Below are positions 1 through 6,923 of a stretch of DNA of 11,555 nt, piece after piece. This DNA comes from Geminicoccaceae bacterium (GTDB taxonomy: Bacteria > Pseudomonadota > Alphaproteobacteria > Geminicoccales > Geminicoccaceae). How positions within the stretch are numbered: the stretch's first letter is position 1; the number at the start of each line of letters is the position of its first letter. The stretch lies in contig JAGREZ010000036.1 of the NCBI GenBank assembly GCA_020446285.1, positions 1 to 11,555 of the forward strand, given 5' to 3'. Both the position numbers and the translations under genes were made by a program. The notes below the pieces were generated by a model. That model made no database searches. It saw nothing but the letters and a program-made list of their open reading frames with translations, and was not told the origin of the DNA.

Positions 1-1277
1 CCGGAGAATTCGTGCGGGTAGCGGCGCCGGGCGGCCGGGTCGAGGCCGACGCGGTCCATGACTTCGGCGATGCGCTGGCTGCGTTCGCTCTCGCTCAGGT
101 CCGGTTCGTGCAGTTTCAGCCCCTCGCCGATGATCTGGCCGACGGTGAGGCGCGGTGAAAGAGAGCCGAACGGGTCCTGGAAGACCACCTGCATGCGCTT
201 GCGCAGGGGGCGCATGCGCTCCTCGGTGAACGCGGAAACGTCGTTGGAGGCGAAGACGATGGTGCCGGTGGAGGGCAGCAGGCGGAGGATGGCGCGACCC
301 AGCGTCGACTTGCCCGAGCCGCTCTCGCCGACCACGCCCACGGTCTGGCCGCGGCGGATGGTGAGGCTGATGTCATTCACCGCCTTCAGGCAGGAGGTGA
401 CGCGGCCGAGCCAGTTGACCCTGAGCGGAAACTCGACCTCGACATGCCGGGCATCGACCACGATTTCCTCGCTGTCGTCCACCGGCGCCTTGGTGCCGTC
501 GGGCTCGGCGTCGAGAAGTTCTCTTGTGTAGGGATGGTTCGGGCGGGCCATGATTTCCGACGCCTCGCCTTCTTCCACCACGAGCCCGTGCCGCATGACA
601 TGGACGCGGTCGGCGAAGCGGCGGACGATGCCGAGATCGTGGGTAATGAAGATCAGGCCCATGCGGAAGCGGCGCTGGAGATCGGCGAGCAGTTCGAGGA
701 TCTGTGCCTGGATGGTGACATCGAGTGCTGTGGTCGGTTCGTCGGCGATGAGGATGTCGGGCTCGTTGGCGAGCGCCATGGCGATGAGCACGCGCTGACG
801 CTGACCGCCGGAAAGCTCGTGCGGATAGGCGCTCATGCGCTCGGCAGGACGCGGAATGCCGACCAGCTCCAGCAGTTCGAGCACCCGCGCCTTCGCGTTC
901 CCGCGGCTGATGCCCTTGTGATGGACGAGGGGATCGCCGATCTGGGTCTCGATGGTCTGCAGCGGGTCGAGCGAGGTCATGGGCTCTTGAAAGATCATCG
1001 AGATCTTCACCCCGCGCACCCGGTTCAACCGCCGCTGCGAAAGGCCGATCAGCTCCTCGCCACGATAGCGCGCGCTGCCGCTGACATGGCCGTTCGCCGC
1101 CAGCAGGCCGATGGTGCTCATGACAAGCTGACTCTTCCCCGATCCGCTCTCGCCGACGACCGCCACGGTCTCGCCTGCGCGCAAGTCGAGATCCACCCCC
1201 TTCACAGCTTCTACGATCCCGTCTGGGGTATCGAACGAGACACGCAGGTCGCGGATTTCGAGGATGGTTTCGGTCAT
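1..1277 (-). CDS. Tandem double-ATPase subunit of an oligopeptide/dipeptide ABC importer (DppD-DppF/OppD-OppF fusion), partial
   Basis: This protein energises peptide import from the cytoplasmic face of the membrane by hydrolysing ATP. The frame is open from an ATG at 1277 to the left window edge, giving 425 codons and no stop. The first ATPase domain shows Walker A GESGSGKS at residues 42-49, the signature LSGGQ at about 155-159, and Walker B ILIADEP. After it comes the family's C-terminal oligopeptide-binding motif HPYTRELL. A second ATPase domain begins near residue 285, with Walker A GESGSGKS at 317-324. The window ends at PHEFS, just before the second signature motif. Two NBDs in one chain is a known architecture in rhizobial peptide importers; intact relatives are about 540 residues. 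It starts 4 bases after the oppC-like stop, so translation is probably coupled. Substrate specificity cannot be read from it. Confidence 0.93.
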   Translation of the reverse strand, partial: MTETILEIRDLRVSFDTPDGIVEAVKGVDLDLRAGETVAVVGESGSGKSQLVMSTIGLLAANGHVSGSARYRGEELIGLSQRRLNRVRGVKISMIFQEPMTSLDPLQTIETQIGDPLVHHKGISRGNAKARVLELLELVGIPRPAERMSAYPHELSGGQRQRVLIAMALANEPDILIADEPTTALDVTIQAQILELLADLQRRFRMGLIFITHDLGIVRRFADRVHVMRHGLVVEEGEASEIMARPNHPYTRELLDAEPDGTKAPVDDSEEIVVDARHVEVEFPLRVNWLGRVTSCLKAVNDISLTIRRGQTVGVVGESGSGKSTLGRAILRLLPSTGTIVFASNDVSAFTEERMRPLRKRMQVVFQDPFGSLSPRLTVGQIIGEGLKLHEPDLSESERSQRIAEVMDRVGLDPAARRRYPHEFS

Positions 1278-1281
1278 GGCA

Positions 1282-2421
1282 TCACCGATCCTTCGGATCG
1301 AGTGCGTCCCTCAATCCGTCGCCGATGAAGTTGAGGCAGAGGAGGGTGATGGCGAGGAAGATGGAGGGGTAGATGAGGAGGTAGGGGGCGTCCTGGATGT
1401 TTCTCGCACCTTCGGAGATGAGCACGCCCCAGCTGGTCATGGGCTCTTGCACGCCGAGACCGAGGAATGAGAGGAAGCTTTCGAGCAGGATCACCTTGGG
1501 GACGAGCAGGGTCATGTAGATGACCACGGGGCCAAGGGCGTTGGGAACGATGTGGCGCCAGATGATGTGCCATTGCGACACGCCCAGCGCGCGTGCCGCC
1601 TCGACATATTCCTGGCGTTTGATGGAGAGCGTCTGGCCACGGACGATGCGTGCCATGTCGAGCCATTCGACGGCGCCCACGGCGATGAACATGAGGATGA
1701 AATTGCGGCCGAAGAACACCACCAGCATGATGACGAAGAAGATGAACGGCAGTGAATAGAGCACATCGACGAAGCGCATCATGAGCTGGTCGATGCGCCC
1801 GCCGGCATAGCCCGCGACGGCACCCCAGGCGACGCCGATGAGAAGGGCAACGAAGGTGGCGAGCAGGCCGATGGCGAGCGACACGCGGCCGCCGATAAGG
1901 ATGCGGGTGAGCAGGTCGCGGCCGTTCTGGTCGGTGCCGGCGAGGAACAGCGTGCGCGCCACATCGGCCTCGATGTGGAGGATCCTGCCGTCGTTTTCCT
2001 CGCCGGTGATGCGGGCATTGGCGAAGGCATCCACGCGGTCGATATAGCGGGTCATGCGCGGGTCGATCTTTTCGTCGGCGCTGAGCGTGACCGCGAGCGT
2101 GTCGCCCTCCACGGAAAAGCTGTCGATGGTCACGCGCGCGCGGCGCAGGGCGCGTTCGAGATCGTCCTGGATCTGCTCTGCGGTGGGATAGGGTTCGAGC
2201 GACGGTCGGGCCTTGACGTAGGACTGATAGACCTTGTCGAAGGGATGCGGCGAGATCATCGGGCCGATGACGCAGGCAAGGGCCATCAGTGCGAGCGTGA
2301 AAATGGCGGCGACGGCGGCCTTGTTGGCGCGCAGGCGGCGCATGGCGTCGCTCCAGAGGCTGCGGCCCTTTTCCAGATCACGGGCGGGGATGATGGCGGC
2401 ATCCGCCGTTGCGTTACTCAA
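1282..2421 (-). CDS. oppC: Oligopeptide/dipeptide ABC importer permease, OppC/DppC type, with a long insertion
   Basis: This is an inner-membrane permease subunit that pairs with the OppB-like protein to form the peptide channel. The first transmembrane helix is at about residues 36-55. The conserved GTDQNGRDLLTRIL segment is at 162-175, and the permease EAA loop (EYVEAARALG and onwards) at 271-294 docks on the ATPase. I chose a TTG start at 2421. It is preceded by GAAGGTG with about 6 bases of spacing from AAGG, and it overlaps the oppB stop by 8 bases. An in-frame ATG at 2457 would give 391 residues but needs a 44-base overlap. At 379 residues it is clearly longer than the usual roughly 300. 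The excess lies between TM1 and the GTD motif (about residues 66-155), in a charged, presumably periplasmic stretch. The family call is secure; the exact start and the transported peptide are not. Confidence 0.93.
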   Translation of the reverse strand: MSNATADAAIIPARDLEKGRSLWSDAMRRLRANKAAVAAIFTLALMALACVIGPMISPHPFDKVYQSYVKARPSLEPYPTAEQIQDDLERALRRARVTIDSFSVEGDTLAVTLSADEKIDPRMTRYIDRVDAFANARITGEENDGRILHIEADVARTLFLAGTDQNGRDLLTRILIGGRVSLAIGLLATFVALLIGVAWGAVAGYAGGRIDQLMMRFVDVLYSLPFIFFVIMLVVFFGRNFILMFIAVGAVEWLDMARIVRGQTLSIKRQEYVEAARALGVSQWHIIWRHIVPNALGPVVIYMTLLVPKVILLESFLSFLGLGVQEPMTSWGVLISEGARNIQDAPYLLIYPSIFLAITLLCLNFIGDGLRDALDPKDR

Positions 2422-3334
2422 GGCGCACCTTCGGGTCGAGCCACGCATAGAGGACATCGACGATGAGATTGAAGAGAACGACGAAGACGGCGACGGTCAC
2501 GACCGTACCCATCACCAGCGTATAGTCGCGGTTGAGTGCGCCCTGAACGAAGTGACGGCCGATGCCGGGCACGCCGAAGATCGATTCGATCACCACCGAG
2601 CCGGTCAGGAGGGCGGCAGCCGCCGGGCCGAGATAGGAGATGACCGGCAACAGCGCACCACGCAGGGCCCGTCCCACCACCACATGCGCGGGCAGGCCGT
2701 AGGCTCGTGCGGTGCGGATGTGGTTGGAGCGCATCACCTCGATCATGCTCCCCCGTGTCAGCCGGGCGATCACCGCGATCTGCGGCAGGGCCAGCGCGAA
2801 GACCGGCAGGATCTTGTTGACGAGTGCCCCTTCGCCCCAGCCGCCCGCAGGCAGCCAGCCGAGATGGATGGCGAAAAGGAGGGTCAGGACGGGGGCCATG
2901 ACGAAGTTGGGGATGGTGATGCCGATGAGCGCCACGGCCATCACGCTGTAATCGGCGGGACGGTTCTGCCTGAGTGCTGCGATCGTGCCGAGCGCGCAGC
3001 CGATCAGCGTTGCCAGCACCAGTGCCGACAGGCCGAGCTGGATGGAGACCGGCAGGCCCTGCAGCAGCAGTTCATCCACGGTGAAGTCACGATAGACATA
3101 GGAGGGGCCGAGATCGCCGGTCATGAGCCCCTTGAGATAGTCGAGATATTGCGCCCAGAGCGGCTGGTCGAGCTTGTAGTGGGCCATCAGGTTGGCGAGG
3201 ATCTGCGGTGGCAACGGGCGTTCGAGACTGAACGGACCGCCGGGTGCGAGGCGCATCAGGAAAAACGCGACGGTGACGATCACGAACAGTGTCGGGATCG
3301 CGCTCGTCAGGCGCTTCAGGATGAAGCGGATCAT
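2414..3334 (-). CDS. oppB: Oligopeptide/dipeptide ABC importer permease, OppB/DppB type
   Basis: This inner-membrane permease of a peptide importer has 306 residues, normal for the family. The N-terminus MIRFILKRL leads into a first helix at about 9-29 and then the LAPGGPF segment typical of OppB/DppB. A periplasmic region follows, with the LDQPLWAQYLDYL motif. The remaining helices form the binding-protein-dependent transport domain from about residue 95 to the end. The cytoplasmic EAA loop (EVMRSNHIRTARAYGL) begins at about 199. The ATG at 3334 has GAGGG upstream. The gene lies 72 bases downstream of the oppA stop, with a strong hairpin in the gap, and overlaps the downstream oppC start, as expected for one operon. 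The OppB versus DppB or GsiC distinction cannot be made from sequence alone, so the symbol is a family-level label. Confidence 0.94.
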   Translation of the reverse strand: MIRFILKRLTSAIPTLFVIVTVAFFLMRLAPGGPFSLERPLPPQILANLMAHYKLDQPLWAQYLDYLKGLMTGDLGPSYVYRDFTVDELLLQGLPVSIQLGLSALVLATLIGCALGTIAALRQNRPADYSVMAVALIGITIPNFVMAPVLTLLFAIHLGWLPAGGWGEGALVNKILPVFALALPQIAVIARLTRGSMIEVMRSNHIRTARAYGLPAHVVVGRALRGALLPVISYLGPAAAALLTGSVVIESIFGVPGIGRHFVQGALNRDYTLVMGTVVTVAVFVVLFNLIVDVLYAWLDPKVRLE

Positions 3335-3360
3335 CGGGGATGCCCTCGTTGCGGGAACTG

Positions 3361-3387
3361 CCGGGAGCGGTGCGGGACCGCTCCCGG
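3361..3387 (-). promoter_or_regulatory. Intercistronic hairpin between oppA and oppB
   Basis: A perfect inverted repeat has 11-bp arms (CCGGGAGCGGT at 3361-3371 and ACCGCTCCCGG at 3377-3387) and a 5-base loop, in the 72-base gap between the oppA stop and the oppB start. No T-run follows on the minus strand, so it does not look like a simple intrinsic terminator. Hairpins here commonly protect the binding-protein mRNA from 3' decay, which gives excess binding protein over permease. That role is inferred. Confidence 0.7.
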
Positions 3388-3406
3388 AGAACGCAGGGGA
3401 CGGCTG

Positions 3407-4996
3407 CTATTCGCCGACGGACATGAAGCGCGTCGGATGGACGTTGCGCAGATTGTCCTCCCATCCTTGCAGGCGATCGGAAACGAGGCTGATCGAGCCG
3501 TAATACATGAGCGGGATGTAGGGCTGGTCGCGGCTGAAGATCTCTTCCGCCTGGAAGAGGATCCCGGCGCGCTCGTCGAGATCGTTGGTCGCCGCCGCCC
3601 GCTTCATCAGATTGTCATACTCCATGTTTTCGTAGCGGGCATAGTTGAAGCCCTCGTTCTCGCTCTCCAGCAGGAAGAGGAAGTTCTGCGGATCGCTGTA
3701 ATCGCCGATCCAGCCCGCTCGCGCGACGTCGAAATCGCCGCGGTCGCGGAGGATGGCGTAGTGGGTCTTGGTATCGGAGTTGGTGAGCGTCGTCTCCACA
3801 CCGAGCGGCTTCCACATGTCGGCGATGGCTGTCGCCGTCTTCTGGTGATTTTCCGACGTGTTGAAGCGGATATCGACCTCGAGCGGATTGTCCGGTCCGA
3901 AGCCGGCATCCTTCATCATCTCGAGCGCACTGTCCTCGCGGTCGAGCAGCGACATGTCCTTGTAGTCGGCGTAGGCCGGCTCGCCGTAATTGTCGATGCC
4001 CGGCGGTACGAGACTGTAGCCGGCGACCATGGTATCGCCCCAGATCTCGCTCGCGAGAAATTCGCGGTCGATCACCATCGACAGTGCCTTGCGCACGCGG
4101 GCATCGTCGAAGGGCGGCTTGCTGGTGTTGATGGCGTAATAGTAGGTGCCGAGATAGGGCGCGATGCGCAGCTGGTCGCCCAACCGCTCCGACATGTAGG
4201 TCATCTGTTCGACCGGACCGTCATTGTTGGAGTCGAGCTCGCCGGCCTCGAAGCGGCGAAGCGCTGCGGCGCGGTCTTCCGTTGGATAATAGTAGACGGT
4301 GTCGATGGCGACGGAATCCGCGTCGTGGAAATTCGCGTTCTTCTCCGCCTTGATATGTGCGTTCGGCACCCATTCGCTGAGCGCGTAGGGGCCGTTGCTG
4401 ACCATCGTGCCGGGTTTGGTGAAATTCTCCGGATCGGCCTCGACCGTGGCCGGATGTACCGGCAGGCTGGTCTGGTGCGTCAGGAGCTGGAGGAAATAGG
4501 GGGTCGCATTGGCGAGCGTGATCTCCACGGTGAGATCGTCCGGAGCCCGCACACCAAGGGTTTCGGCATCGGCTTCGCCCTTGTTGTAGGCTTCGGCACC
4601 GTCGATCGGGTAGAGCACGTCGGCATATTTCGCACCTGTGGCCGGATCGAGGATGCGCCGGTAGGAGAAGACGAAATCGGATGCTGTCACCGGATCGCCG
4701 TTCGACCATTTCGCATCGTTGCGGAGCGTGAAGGTGTAGACGAGGCCGTCATCGGACATGGCCCAGCTTTCGGCCACGCCCGGCTGCACCGAACCGTCGG
4801 CGCCGTCGATGACAAGGCCCTCGTAGAGGTCACGCAGGATGTTGGATTCGTAAATGGTCGAGGTGAGATGCTGATCCAGCGTCTCGGGCTCGGCGGTATT
4901 GCCCCGGTGATAGACCGTCTCGGCGCCGGCAAGTGCCGTGGATCCGAGAAGGATGGCGGCTGCGAGAGCCAGATGGCGCATACTGCGTGTCCTCAT
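3407..4996 (-). CDS. oppA: Periplasmic oligopeptide-binding protein of an ABC importer, OppA-like
   Basis: This captures peptides in the periplasm and hands them to the OppBC-like permease. From an ATG at 4996 it has 529 residues. The start is supported by GGAGA about 6 bases upstream and by the signal peptide that follows (MRTRSMRHLA, a hydrophobic core, and probable cleavage after ALAGA, leaving ETVYHRG). Earlier in-frame ATGs at 5008 and 5083 would put a non-signal extension in front. The mature protein shows the SBP family 5 pattern: AEPETLDQHL near the N-terminus, LYEGLV, the WSNGDPVTASDFVFSYRR region, SNGPYALSEW, then DARVRKALSMVIDREF. The C-terminal DFDVARAGWIGDYSDPQNFL resembles E. 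coli OppA more than DppA. It is the first gene of the minus-strand operon. Peptide preference is unknown, and a murein-peptide or other ligand is possible. Confidence 0.93.
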   Translation of the reverse strand: MRTRSMRHLALAAAILLGSTALAGAETVYHRGNTAEPETLDQHLTSTIYESNILRDLYEGLVIDGADGSVQPGVAESWAMSDDGLVYTFTLRNDAKWSNGDPVTASDFVFSYRRILDPATGAKYADVLYPIDGAEAYNKGEADAETLGVRAPDDLTVEITLANATPYFLQLLTHQTSLPVHPATVEADPENFTKPGTMVSNGPYALSEWVPNAHIKAEKNANFHDADSVAIDTVYYYPTEDRAAALRRFEAGELDSNNDGPVEQMTYMSERLGDQLRIAPYLGTYYYAINTSKPPFDDARVRKALSMVIDREFLASEIWGDTMVAGYSLVPPGIDNYGEPAYADYKDMSLLDREDSALEMMKDAGFGPDNPLEVDIRFNTSENHQKTATAIADMWKPLGVETTLTNSDTKTHYAILRDRGDFDVARAGWIGDYSDPQNFLFLLESENEGFNYARYENMEYDNLMKRAAATNDLDERAGILFQAEEIFSRDQPYIPLMYYGSISLVSDRLQGWEDNLRNVHPTRFMSVGE

Positions 4997-5355
4997 GATC
5001 GTCTCCATTCGATAGGGGCGAACCCGTTTTTCTTCGATTCTCGTTCGGCTCAGGCGACGATCACTCCTGGTGCTCGGGCACATTCACTTCCACTTCGTTC
5101 ATTCACCCGAGCACCAGCTCCTTGTTCCTGCATCAATTTATCCAGTCAGATCCGTACGATCTGTCCGGATCGATGCACTAGCGATCATTCAACCTGACCG
5201 TCTGATAACTGGAAGTGTCGCATACCGTCCGGAATTGGCAAGCGGAGCCTGCCGTCGGGATTCGGGCGGCGGCCCGATGAAAAAGCCTGTTGTCCCCGAT
5301 TGCGGAACGTCCCTCGCCGTGGTTTCACTCGGGCCAACGGGAAGGAACGGAGGAA
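4997..5355. promoter_or_regulatory. Divergent intergenic region between the opp operon and the oxidoreductase gene
   Basis: These 359 bases separate two diverging genes, so promoters for both should lie here, but I could not pick out convincing -35/-10 pairs. The stretch contains the full copy of the composite palindromic repeat (5067-5189), entered separately. Bases 5190-5355 hold no recognisable gene; the only local signals are the ribosome-binding sites of the plus-strand gene (AAGGA at 5343-5347 region and GGAGG at 5349-5353). Confidence 0.5.
5067..5189 (+). repeat. Composite palindromic intergenic element, copy 1 (hairpins A and B)
   Basis: Hairpin A has perfect 12-bp arms, CTGGTGCTCGGG (5067-5078) and CCCGAGCACCAG (5106-5117), around a 27-base loop. 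Hairpin B has outer arms TGCATC (5129-5134) and GATGCA (5172-5177). Its inner arms are CCAGTCAGATC (5142-5152) and GATCTGTCCGG (5158-5168), which pair with two mismatches around the loop CGTAC. A GCTCCTTGTT linker joins the two hairpins. By hand alignment the part after hairpin A (5118-5189) matches copy 3 at about 61 of 72 positions with no gap. The hairpin A loop carries a tandem CACTTC duplication absent from copy 3. It sits between two diverging genes. Confidence 0.85.
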
Positions 5356-6405
5356 ATGCTCGTGAAACAGGCAGCCCTGATCGGGCTCGGCATGGTGGCA
5401 CCGACCTATATCGCCGCGCTGCGCGATCTGGAGAGGGATGGAACGGTACGCCTTCGCGGGGTCCACGCGCGAAGTGGTGACAGTCGGCAGTCGTTCATCA
5501 GGCAGCACGGGCCCGGTTTGCTGGACTATGCCTCGGTCGAGGAGATCGCCGGCGATCCCGAGGTCGATTTCGCCATTCTCGTCACCCCGCCCAATGCCCG
5601 GCTCGAAGCCGTGCGGACGCTCGCCGGTGCGGGAAAGCCGATCCTCATGGAAAAGCCGGTGGAGCGTACGGTCGAGGCGGCCAAAACACTCTGCCGGATC
5701 TGCCGGGACCGCGGTCTGCCGCTCGGCATCACCCTGCAGCACCGGATGCGTCCGGCCGTCATCGAATTGCGTGAACGCATCGCAAACGAGAATTTCGGCC
5801 CGCTCTGCGCGTTCGAGATTTCCCTGCCCTGGTGGCGCCCGCAATCCTATTACGACGAGCCCGGACGCGGCACCTATGCCCGCGACGGCGGCGGCGTGAT
5901 GATCAGTCAGGCGATCCACATTCTCGATCTGGCGCTGAGTTTCATGCCACCCGTCGCATCGGTTTCTGCCATGGCCGAGACGACGGAGCTGCACGCCATG
6001 GAAAGCGAGGATTTCGTCATTGCCGGATTGCGTCTCGAAGGCGGGGCGACGGGAAGCTTCTTTGCCACGACCGCTGCCTTTCCCGGGCGCACCGAAGAGA
6101 TCCATCTGCATTTCCGCGAGGCCTCGATCGCTCTTGTGGGCAACCGTTTCACCATCGCCGGTCATGACGGCAGCCAGCGCGCGGGCGGTGAAAGTCCGGA
6201 TGAAAAGGCGGGCACCGGATCCGGAGCGAACCCCATGGCATTCACCCATGAATGGCACCGTTCCATCATTCTCGATTTCGCCGAAGCCCTCGATTCGGGC
6301 CGCGAACCGCTGGTGAGCGGGGACAAGGCGCTCGCCGTGCATCGCGTGATCGAGGCCATCGAGCGTTCGGCACGCGAGGGAAAGCGCGTCACGCTCGGGG
6401 GCTAG
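5356..6405 (+). CDS. Gfo/Idh/MocA family NAD(P)-dependent oxidoreductase
   Basis: A cytoplasmic dehydrogenase that probably oxidises or reduces a sugar, inositol or amino-sugar derivative; the substrate is not identifiable. From the ATG at 5356 it has 349 residues, normal for the family. The N-terminal Rossmann fold begins AALIGLGMVAPTY. The LVTPPNARLEAV segment leads to the hallmark LMEKPVERT, with the EKP motif at residues 99-101. The C-terminal domain has GGGVMISQAIHILDL, with the expected catalytic-type His at about 188. SLPWWRPQSYYD resembles WbpB-like members. A GTG at 5362 is a rival start: GGAGG (5349-5353) is 8 bases from it but only 2 from the ATG, while AAGGA lies about 9 bases before the ATG. 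It diverges from the opp operon, which suggests, but does not prove, a role in metabolising an imported compound. A palindromic repeat begins 2 bases after its stop. Confidence 0.92.
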   Translation: MLVKQAALIGLGMVAPTYIAALRDLERDGTVRLRGVHARSGDSRQSFIRQHGPGLLDYASVEEIAGDPEVDFAILVTPPNARLEAVRTLAGAGKPILMEKPVERTVEAAKTLCRICRDRGLPLGITLQHRMRPAVIELRERIANENFGPLCAFEISLPWWRPQSYYDEPGRGTYARDGGGVMISQAIHILDLALSFMPPVASVSAMAETTELHAMESEDFVIAGLRLEGGATGSFFATTAAFPGRTEEIHLHFREASIALVGNRFTIAGHDGSQRAGGESPDEKAGTGSGANPMAFTHEWHRSIILDFAEALDSGREPLVSGDKALAVHRVIEAIERSAREGKRVTLGG

Positions 6406-6406
6406 A

Positions 6407-6466
6407 GCATCACTCCAGGCAGATCGTACGGATCTGTCTGGAAAAATTGATGCAAAAACAGGGAGC
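6407..6466 (-). repeat. Composite palindromic intergenic element, copy 2 (hairpin B only, inverted)
   Basis: Read on the minus strand, this copy runs GCTCCCTGTTTTTGCATCAA and then hairpin B. On the plus strand the inner arms are CCAGGCAGATC (6415-6425) and GATCTGTCTGG (6431-6441), which pair over 11 positions with one G-T wobble. The outer arms are GCATCA (6407-6412) and TGATGC (6448-6453). Hairpin A is absent: similarity stops at the GCTCC linker. The element starts 2 bases after the TAG of the oxidoreductase gene, so it forms the 3' end structure of that mRNA. It lies opposite in orientation to copies 1 and 3. Confidence 0.85.
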
Positions 6467-6575
6467 GGCGTGTCGAGGAAATGCCGATAGCCGTGGCGGC
6501 ACACGACTGTTGCAGAAAAGCATCTTTGACGGGCAAAGGATACCGGTGGTGAAGCCCCGCACCTCCGATCATGCC

Positions 6576-6601
6576 CGGATCGGCAAATATTCGCCGATCC
6601 G
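6576..6601. promoter_or_regulatory. Perfect 9-bp inverted repeat, possible operator or structured RNA
   Basis: CGGATCGGC (6576-6584) and GCCGATCCG (6593-6601) flank the 8-base AT-rich spacer AAATATTC. No T-run follows on either strand, so a terminator is not favoured. Symmetric arms around an AT-rich spacer suit a dimeric repressor site. It lies about 300 bases upstream of the GGDEF-EAL gene, rather far for a direct operator. Function unknown. Confidence 0.35.
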
Positions 6602-6923
6602 CGGTTACTGTTTCGGCGCGAAAACATGATCTTCCTAAACCACGGCGGGAGCGATTGATTTTTGCCGCGAAACGGGCATGGCCGGCGCCCGCTGGCGCGG
6701 ATATTCTTTGAAACCGGAGCGGTGTGACTGGCTGTTTCGGGGCTTTGTTTTGTATCTCTCCATGAGCTCAGAGTAAAAACCCCGACCCTCATTTCCGATA
6801 TCTGGATTTTTCGCTGGATTGCCAACCATGACGCGATTGCCCTGATGAATATTTTCGCCTAAGGTGACTTGAGAAGACGTTGGGCAATCGTTCCCGGACT
6901 TGACACGCCTGAGGCAGGCGAAA

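Larger units (their letters stand above)
6406..6899. other. 494-base gene-free stretch with repeat copy 2 and a short palindrome
   Basis: No frame here encodes a recognisable protein. The stretch holds the inverted, B-only repeat copy (6407-6466) and a 9-bp palindrome (6576-6601), both entered separately. It becomes more AT-rich between about 6640 and 6880, as expected for a promoter region of the downstream GGDEF-EAL gene. I could not assign a convincing promoter or a known riboswitch. Confidence 0.5.

Noticed and set aside
444..1328. A 294-residue open frame on the plus strand
   Set aside because: It lies opposite the double ATPase, whose Walker A, signature and Walker B motifs are intact on the minus strand.
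2234..5197. A 987-residue open frame on the plus strand
   Set aside because: It runs antisense to oppC, oppB and oppA, which have clear family motifs. High-GC coding DNA often leaves the opposite strand open, and the translation is low-complexity, rich in charged residues and without domains.
5290..5355. N-terminal extension of the oxidoreductase to an ATG at 5290
   Set aside because: The Rossmann fold starts right after 5356, and strong purine-rich ribosome-binding sequence lies at 5341-5353, inside the extension.
6407..6453. Repeat copy 2 as an intrinsic terminator of the oxidoreductase gene
   Set aside because: On the plus strand the stem is followed by A-rich, not T-rich, sequence. It may shape the mRNA end but does not meet the intrinsic-terminator pattern.
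5185..6825. A 546-residue open frame on the minus strand
   Set aside because: It is antisense to the oxidoreductase gene and runs through two palindromic repeats; no recognisable domain.
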